A stretch of 7,223 bases of DNA, taken from Paracoccaceae bacterium. Lineage in GTDB: Bacteria; Pseudomonadota; Alphaproteobacteria; Rhodobacterales; Rhodobacteraceae. Positions within the stretch are counted from its first letter, which is position 1, and each line of letters begins with the position of its first letter. Of this stretch, positions 7,119 to 7,223 are shown piece after piece. The notes under the pieces were generated by a model that ran no database searches, was not told the origin of the DNA, and saw nothing but the letters and a program-made list of their open reading frames with translations. The position numbers were made by a program, and so were the translations under genes. The DNA is taken from contig PXES01000345.1 of the NCBI GenBank assembly GCA_003564655.1, forward strand, positions 1 to 7,223. The letters are read 5' to 3'.

Positions 7119-7223
7119 GATCGACACAAGTCCAGCAACCCCGGCGCGGGCAGACGGCTTCCCCCCGGTCATCAGTCATCCCCGAAGGCGACCCGTCCCT
7201 GAAACGGTCCGGATTGGCCGGCA
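7119..7223. other. Sequence after tRNA-Thr, nothing recognised
   Basis: 105 bp to the window edge with no open frame of note, no repeat of the tRNA 3' end and no clear hairpin with a T run. Only a 4-bp stem (CCGT/ACGG) around 7194-7208 is seen. It may contain a processed tRNA trailer and the start of an unseen neighbour. Confidence 0.5.

Overview
The window is very GC-rich with dense coding and, from gene content and codon use, looks like an alphaproteobacterium, most likely of the Rhodobacterales. That placement rests on resemblance to remembered family sequences, not on a search.

Layout. Bases 1-2400 (+ strand) hold the end of an aerobic CO dehydrogenase / xanthine dehydrogenase family operon: the molybdenum-binding large subunit (coxL-like, 5' end outside the window), then the FAD-binding medium subunit (coxM-like) 15 bp downstream. 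The large subunit has the AYRGAGR active-site loop of 'form II' enzymes, not the AYxCSFR loop of proven CO dehydrogenases (form I). The L-then-M order also fits form II (S-L-M), so the iron-sulfur subunit gene is expected just left of base 1. Bases 2401-2721 are a convergent intergenic region without a credible gene. It carries two copies of a ~67-bp GC-rich repeat and several hairpins.

Bases 2722-6906 (- strand) form one tight maturation operon, transcribed in the order coxD (MoxR-type AAA+ ATPase), coxE (VWA/MIDAS protein), the XdhC N-terminal domain, the XdhC Rossmann domain, and a stand-alone molybdopterin-binding protein. Gaps are 4 bp and 13 bp, then overlaps of 1 bp (TGATG) and 4 bp (GTGA). 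After a 136-bp divergent spacer comes a tRNA-Thr(CGT) gene on the + strand (7043-7118, CCA encoded), then 105 bp with nothing recognisable.

How it works together (inference from known families). L and M, with the unseen S subunit, would form an (LMS)2 molybdo-iron-sulfur-flavoprotein. The minus-strand genes would prepare and insert its molybdopterin cytosine dinucleotide cofactor: XdhC halves and the MoCF-domain protein bind or modify the cofactor, and CoxD/CoxE act as an ATP-driven chaperone pair on the apo-enzyme. The substrate is unknown, because the cysteine that carries copper in true CO dehydrogenase is absent. No cytidylyltransferase (MocA-like) is seen in the window.
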